Part shown: in pieces, positions 59,704 to 64,000 of the stretch
Layout of the letters: each line of letters begins with the position of its first letter
Numbering within the stretch: position 1 is the stretch's first letter
Source of the DNA: Sphingorhabdus sp. YGSMI21
GTDB lineage: Bacteria; Pseudomonadota; Alphaproteobacteria; Sphingomonadales; Sphingomonadaceae
DNA length: 64,000 bases
Reading direction: 5' to 3'
Assembly: GCF_002776575.1 (NCBI RefSeq)
Contig: NZ_CP022548.1
Coordinates: 1,503,001 to 1,567,000 of the forward strand
Position numbers and translations under genes: made by a program
Notes under the pieces: model-generated
What the model was told of the DNA's origin: nothing
The model's input: only the letters and a program-made list of their open reading frames with translations
Database searches by the model: none

Positions 59704-61752
59704 TCAGGCCAGGTTGATTAGAATATTGCCGACTTGATCGACGGTGCCGACGCAGTCCGCCTCGATCAGGGTGGTGGAGTCCATTTCGATTACGATCGCC
59801 GGTCCGGGAATTACGTCGCCGGCCAGCAGCTTGGAACGATCATAGATCACCGCCGCCTGCATTTTGCCGTCAGCCCAGAGCTGGTGATCGCGAATCTTCG
59901 CCGCCGCCGGGTCACCGTTGCCGCTTTTCAGCTTGGGTGCCGGCAGGTCCAGTTCTGGACCAAGCGCAACCGCACGGATATTAACCAGTTCATGGGCGCT
60001 TTCCATGTTGAAGGTGAACAGGCGGCGATGCTCTTCATCAAACCGGTCCGTCACCCCGGCAAGCCCGTCTGCCAACAGGCTCTTCTCGTCGATCGAGAGC
60101 GGCACTTCAAAAGCCTGACCCTCATAGCGGACATCCAGTTCAAACAGCGAGGTAATATCCTCGTCGGCAATGCCCTCTTCCATCAGTTCAGCGCGTGTCT
60201 GTGCGGATATTTCCTGCAGCAGGCCCATCACCTCTGCCTCGTCGGTTTCGTTGAAGCGGCGGGAGAAACTGCGGGCCGTTTCCGTGCGCATCCGGGTGGT
60301 AGCGTCACCTAGCGCACACAGTACACCGGGCGAAACCGGCGACACGGCTGGCCAGCTGTCCATCAAACGGGCCACCGCATTGACGTGAAGCGGTCCAGCG
60401 CCGCCGAATCCCATCAGCGCAAAGTGCCGCGGATCATAGCCTTGCTGGACCGAGATCATCCGCAAGGCGCCAAACATATTCTCGTTGACAATATCAATGA
60501 TGCCGCGGGCCGCTTCCATAAGGCTGATCCCCAGTGTATCCGCGATTTTCTGGATGGATTTTTCCGCGCCTTCGCGGTCGAGTGTGAACGATCCGCCCAG
60601 CAGGGATTCGGGTAGATAGCCCAATACTACATTGGCATCGGTAACGGTTGGCTCGGTGCCGCCCTTTCCATAAGCAACCGGACCAGGAACCGCGCCGGCC
60701 GATTCCGGACCAACGCGCAATGCGCCGGTGAGCTCGGGAACATAGGCGATGGAACCGCCGCCGGCGCCGACGGTCTTGACGTCGAGCGCCGATGCCCTAA
60801 CCGACAAATGGCCGACTTCGGTTGTCCGCTGCCGCCGCGCTTCCAGATTTTCGATCAGTGCCACGTCCGTCGAAGTGCCGCCGACATCCAGGGTCAGGAT
60901 ATTCTTGATGCCGGCGTTGCGGCCGACCCATATAGCGCCGGTGACACCGCCCGCAGGACCGGACATCAACAGCGAAACCGGATGGTCCTCCGCTTTTTCC
61001 GAGGACATAAGGCCACCATCCGAGCGAAGCAGAGACAGAGAGCCGTTCATTTCGCATGAGCGCAGGCTATCCCGCAGATTGCGCACATATTTGCCGACCA
61101 CCGGACGGACCGCTGCATTTGCAACCGTGGTCAGGGTCCGCTCATACTCCTGCATTTCGGGCAGGACTTGGTGGCTGAGAGAGAAGGGGATGTCGGGCAT
61201 GATCTCTGCCGCCAGTTCGCCGACGCGGATTTCATGCGCACCGTTCAGATAGGAATTGACCAGACTGACGGTGAGCGCTTCAATGCCGGAATTCTTGAGA
61301 TCTTCCAGCACCCGGCTGATCTCCTTTTCATCGATCGGGGTGATCTCCTCACCCTGGGCATTGATCCGTCCGGCGATTTCGAAACTGTCCTCGAGAGCGG
61401 CGAGCGGTTCGGGTTTCGGCCACACGATCCAGCCGGCCAAGCCGCCGGGTACGAAGCTGCGGGCAATCTGCATGATCTGGCGATAGCCATCGGTGGTGAT
61501 CAGCCCGACGCGCGCGCCTTTGCCTTCCAGCATGGCGTTGGTGGCAACGGTCGTACCGTGCAGGAAAAATTCGATCCCCGATGGACTGATGCTGGCTTCT
61601 TGGCAGATTGCATTGACGCCGTTCAGAATGCCTTGTGAACTATCCTGAGGAGTAGAAGGCGTCTTGTGTCGCCAGAAATTGCCATTTTCTTGATCAAGCA
61701 GTAACAGATCCGTAAACGTACCGCCGACGTCTACTCCCAAACGATAGGACAT
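59704..61752 (-). CDS. HyuA-type (ATP-binding) subunit of an ATP-dependent hydantoinase/oxoprolinase/carboxylase
   Basis: A 682-residue protein of the hydantoinase A family with an actin-like ATPase fold: the first phosphate loop is LGVDVGGTFTDLLL, HGTTVATNAMLE is the conserved loop after it, and ILTLDVGGTSTDVALIE is the second phosphate loop. It ends in VIEMDSTTLIEADCVG. This length (about 680) fits hydantoinase, caprolactamase and acetone-carboxylase-type subunits. First gene of a minus-strand operon HyuA-HyuB-lyase, with an operator about 100 bases upstream shared with the divergent aldehyde dehydrogenase gene. Confidence 0.9.
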   Translation of the reverse strand: MSYRLGVDVGGTFTDLLLLDQENGNFWRHKTPSTPQDSSQGILNGVNAICQEASISPSGIEFFLHGTTVATNAMLEGKGARVGLITTDGYRQIMQIARSFVPGGLAGWIVWPKPEPLAALEDSFEIAGRINAQGEEITPIDEKEISRVLEDLKNSGIEALTVSLVNSYLNGAHEIRVGELAAEIMPDIPFSLSHQVLPEMQEYERTLTTVANAAVRPVVGKYVRNLRDSLRSCEMNGSLSLLRSDGGLMSSEKAEDHPVSLLMSGPAGGVTGAIWVGRNAGIKNILTLDVGGTSTDVALIENLEARRQRTTEVGHLSVRASALDVKTVGAGGGSIAYVPELTGALRVGPESAGAVPGPVAYGKGGTEPTVTDANVVLGYLPESLLGGSFTLDREGAEKSIQKIADTLGISLMEAARGIIDIVNENMFGALRMISVQQGYDPRHFALMGFGGAGPLHVNAVARLMDSWPAVSPVSPGVLCALGDATTRMRTETARSFSRRFNETDEAEVMGLLQEISAQTRAELMEEGIADEDITSLFELDVRYEGQAFEVPLSIDEKSLLADGLAGVTDRFDEEHRRLFTFNMESAHELVNIRAVALGPELDLPAPKLKSGNGDPAAAKIRDHQLWADGKMQAAVIYDRSKLLAGDVIPGPAIVIEMDSTTLIEADCVGTVDQVGNILINLA

Positions 61753-61854
61753 AGCTTCCCCACATATTTACGCCTCGTGCGGGAATCGCACCGGCAAGGA
61801 TTTGGCGATATGGCTAAAGCAACTGTCGGCGATTGGGCTCATTTCGGATATTCT

Positions 61855-61871
61855 TATCCGACAAGCGATTT
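61855..61871. promoter_or_regulatory. IclR-type operator, copy 11
   Basis: TATCCG-ACAAG-CGATTT has a perfect left arm and a right arm with 3 to 4 matches. A further half-site CGGATA (61845-61850) lies four bases to its left in the opposite orientation. The site lies between HyuA (start 61752) and the aldehyde dehydrogenase (start 61943). Confidence 0.5.
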
Positions 61872-61942
61872 TTGTGCGGGTATGGATGGTGCTTTGCCGT
61901 CCGGGAAGTCAGGACGTTTGCACATAATGGAGGTATTTTGCC

Positions 61943-63448
61943 ATGGCTTTTGATCTAACCAGACTTCATCCGACAAATCAGCAGTTTCTCGCGCGCCGGG
62001 CGGCGGGAGAAGGTCTGCTTGCCGATGGCCAGTGGAAAGCATCCAGGGATGGAAAGACTTTTGATACGGTTGATCCTGCAACAGGCGCGGTAACCGGCAA
62101 GCTGTCTCTGGCCAGTTCGGCTGACGTCGACGAAGCCGTTGTGGCGGCCCGCGGAGCGCTGGCCGGATGGAAAGCTACGACGCCGGTCAACCGTTCGAAG
62201 ATTCTCTGGGCCATCGCCGACATTATCGAGGAAAATATCGATGCACTCGCCGAGCTGGAAAGCCTTGATCAGGGCAAGCCATTGTTTGTCGGACGCTGGG
62301 CAGAGATCCCCGGGGCGGTGAACCAGTTCCGTTTCTTTGCCGGACAGGCGATGAACATCGAGGGCCAGACGCTGGAAAGTTCGATCGATTATCAGCCGGC
62401 GGGCAAGCAGATGCGAACATGGACCACGCGCGAACCGGTCGGTGTTGTTGCCGCTATCGTGCCTTGGAATTCGCCGCTGGTGCTAACCGCCATGAAGCTG
62501 GCTCCCGCTCTGGCCGCGGGTTGCACGATCATCCTGAAGCCGGCCGAAGACACGTCGCTGACCGCCTTGCGCCTAGCGGAATTGATGAGCGAAGCGGGTC
62601 TTCCGGATGGTGTGCTTAATGTGATCACCGGTTTTGGTGCCGAAACCGGCGCCAGCCTTGCCGCGCACCCCGGCGTCGACAAAATTGCCTTTACCGGTTC
62701 GACGGCAACGGGACGCGCGATACTGGATGCAGCCAAGACAAATTTCAAGCGCGTCACGCTGGAACTGGGCGGCAAGTCGCCTTGCATTGTCATGGATGAC
62801 GCCGATCTCGAACTCGCCATCCCGGGCGTTGCCAACGCGATTTTCTTCAATGGCGGACAAGTTTGCATTGCCGGTTCGCGTCTCTATGCGCACAGCGCGA
62901 TTTATGACCGTCTGGTTGCCGGCGTAGTTGAATATGCCAAAGGGTTGAAAATGGGTCATGGTCTTGATCCCGAAACGCAAATGGGGCCGCTGGTTTCGGT
63001 CCGTCAGGCAGAACGGGTGGAAGGCTTTATCCAGCGTGCGCAGGCTGACGGAGCGACACTGCTTGCCGGCGGAGAGCGCAGCGGCGAAGCGGGAACCTTC
63101 ATTGCGCCCACGGTTTTGGCGGACGTTTCGCCCAATATGGAAATCGTCTGCGAGGAGGTGTTCGGGCCGGTTCTGGCGGTTCAGAAATTTGACGACGTGG
63201 ACGAAGTGATCGCTGCGGCCAATGACAGCGACTTCGGTCTTGCCGCCAGCGTCTGGACCGAAAGCCTTTCGAATGCCCATCGCATGAGCAGCGATATCAG
63301 GGCGGGAACCGTGTGGATCAATTGTCACGCTATGTACGATCCCTCGCTGGCCATCGGCGGTATCAAGCAATCAGGTTGGGGTCGTGATAGCGGCAAACAG
63401 GCGATGGACAATTATCTCGAATGGAAAACCGTTTGCGCCGCTGTCTAG
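61943..63448 (+). CDS. Aldehyde dehydrogenase, copy 2
   Basis: A 501-residue aldehyde dehydrogenase with the catalytic Glu in TLELGGKSPCIV, the catalytic Cys in NGGQVCIAGSR, the cofactor segment VGVVAAIVPWNSPL with KPAEDTSLTAL, FTGSTATGRAI and a terminal AIGGIKQSGWGRDSG. A GGAGG ribosome site stands 10 bases upstream. It is divergent from HyuA across the operator at 61855. It is more distant from the 54495-56000 enzyme than a recent duplicate would be, so the two probably act on different aldehydes of the same pathway. Confidence 0.9.
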   Translation: MAFDLTRLHPTNQQFLARRAAGEGLLADGQWKASRDGKTFDTVDPATGAVTGKLSLASSADVDEAVVAARGALAGWKATTPVNRSKILWAIADIIEENIDALAELESLDQGKPLFVGRWAEIPGAVNQFRFFAGQAMNIEGQTLESSIDYQPAGKQMRTWTTREPVGVVAAIVPWNSPLVLTAMKLAPALAAGCTIILKPAEDTSLTALRLAELMSEAGLPDGVLNVITGFGAETGASLAAHPGVDKIAFTGSTATGRAILDAAKTNFKRVTLELGGKSPCIVMDDADLELAIPGVANAIFFNGGQVCIAGSRLYAHSAIYDRLVAGVVEYAKGLKMGHGLDPETQMGPLVSVRQAERVEGFIQRAQADGATLLAGGERSGEAGTFIAPTVLADVSPNMEIVCEEVFGPVLAVQKFDDVDEVIAAANDSDFGLAASVWTESLSNAHRMSSDIRAGTVWINCHAMYDPSLAIGGIKQSGWGRDSGKQAMDNYLEWKTVCAAV

Positions 63449-63830
63449 TAACGGCTGGTTGAGCCGGTAGCATCCGACCCGCATTCTTGCATCACCCGAC
63501 GATATTGCCCGTCACCGTTCCCTTTGACGGAATCGGACATGCCCCGGTCCGACCAGATGCTGTTTACACGATCAGACAGGATGTGGCTGGACCATTGTCA
63601 TCGGCAATTATCGGCTCGGGTGTCCGCCAGTAATGGCTAGAGCACTGGGATTGCTGGACATATGGAGTGTTGCTGATCACACGTCCCGTCCTGGGCGCAG
63701 ACGGCAATTCGCGGATGCCCCGGATGACCTTCAATCACCGCAAGGCGGATACATCGCCAAGTGTCTGATCAGAAATAACGAATTTCAGTCCATAGAATAG
63801 GGGAATTGAAAAAGTTGGAGTCATAGTCAG
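63449..63830. other. Intergenic region before the last gene, with scattered operator half-sites
   Basis: These 382 bases hold several half-sites of the operator (CGGACA at 63534-63539, GGTCCGACCAG at 63546-63556, TGTCCGCCAGT at 63621-63631) but none forms a full 17-bp palindrome. No gene, RNA or terminator was identified. A promoter for the monooxygenase gene at 63831 is expected. Confidence 0.4.
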
Positions 63831-64000
63831 ATGAAGCGGGAACGCTGTCAGGTTGTAATTGCTGGAGCAGGACCGGTCGGTACGGTTATGGCTACATTAT
63901 TGGCGCAAATCGGTGTGGACGTCGTTGTGCTGGAGGCGGGCGCGGACTGTGCCCAGGATTTGCGGGCCTCGACTTTCCATCCGCCAACCCTTGAGATGCT
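63831..64000 (+). CDS. FAD-dependent aromatic monooxygenase, 5' part (gene runs off the window)
   Basis: Only the first 56 residues are visible. VVIAGAGPVGTVMATLLAQIG is the N-terminal FAD-binding motif (GxGxxG), followed by the acidic residue in VVVLEAG and RASTFHPPTLEML, which is the conserved start of the FAD_binding_3 family (PheA/TfdB/MhpA-like phenol and hydroxyphenylpropionate hydroxylases). A TTGGAG ribosome site lies 10 bases before the start. It suggests that the catabolic region continues beyond the right end of this window and includes hydroxylation of an aromatic ring. Confidence 0.85.
   Translation, partial: MKRERCQVVIAGAGPVGTVMATLLAQIGVDVVVLEAGADCAQDLRASTFHPPTLEM

Noticed and set aside
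1..64000. CRISPR arrays, insertion sequences, rRNA or complete tRNA genes
   Set aside because: No repeat-spacer pattern, transposase, rRNA motif or full cloverleaf was seen on either strand. The only tRNA signal is the 3' fragment at 415-437.

Overview
The window looks like a GC-rich alphaproteobacterial chromosome, most likely from the Sphingomonadales. The evidence is three TonB-dependent receptors (one with its own FecI/FecR pair), spinster-type and GPH-type MFS carriers, Tat-exported DUF1838 proteins and the general gene style. The genus cannot be fixed from the sequence alone.

Layout. (1) 1-437: the 3' end of a gene resembling the C-terminus of Fic-family proteins, then a 23-bp copy of a tRNA 3' end (T-loop to CCA, tRNA-Leu-like) with no tRNA body. 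This looks like the far attachment site of an integrative element lying to the left. (2) 0.57-7.7 kb: a haem-uptake locus with a FecI-type sigma factor, FecR, a TonB receptor fused to a second outer-membrane barrel, haem oxygenase, a DUF454 membrane protein and TonB. (3) 7.9-15.25 kb: a tightly coupled signalling operon with a GGDEF-EAL protein, a TonB receptor, a YfiR-like periplasmic protein, a hybrid histidine kinase with a YfiN-like sensor region, and a response regulator. (4) 15.3-64 kb: a very large catabolic region with one TonB receptor, four MFS carriers, an NCS1 permease, two luciferase-like monooxygenases, two FAD monooxygenases (one cut by the window end), a VAO-type FAD oxidase, two aldehyde dehydrogenases, six alpha/beta hydrolases, an isochorismatase-like amidohydrolase, an allantoinase-like deacetylase, an AllA-like protein, a LeuCD-type hydro-lyase, an isocitrate-lyase-superfamily lyase, a HyuA/HyuB pair and two methyltransferases each coupled to a small unknown protein. 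The only transcription factor in it is an IclR-family protein (56030-56806).

The main discovery is a recurring 17-bp palindrome, roughly TRTCCG-N5-CGGAYA. It sits in at least nine separate intergenic regions from 15.3 to 61.9 kb, mostly between divergent genes. Two good copies and one weak one stand at 20-21 bp spacing in front of the IclR-family gene. I infer that these are the operators of that regulator and that they define one regulon of about 47 kb. The enzyme set suggests uptake and breakdown of a nitrogen-containing organic compound, with oxygenation, amide or ring hydrolysis, then hydration and C-C cleavage of a dicarboxylic acid. The substrate is not identified.
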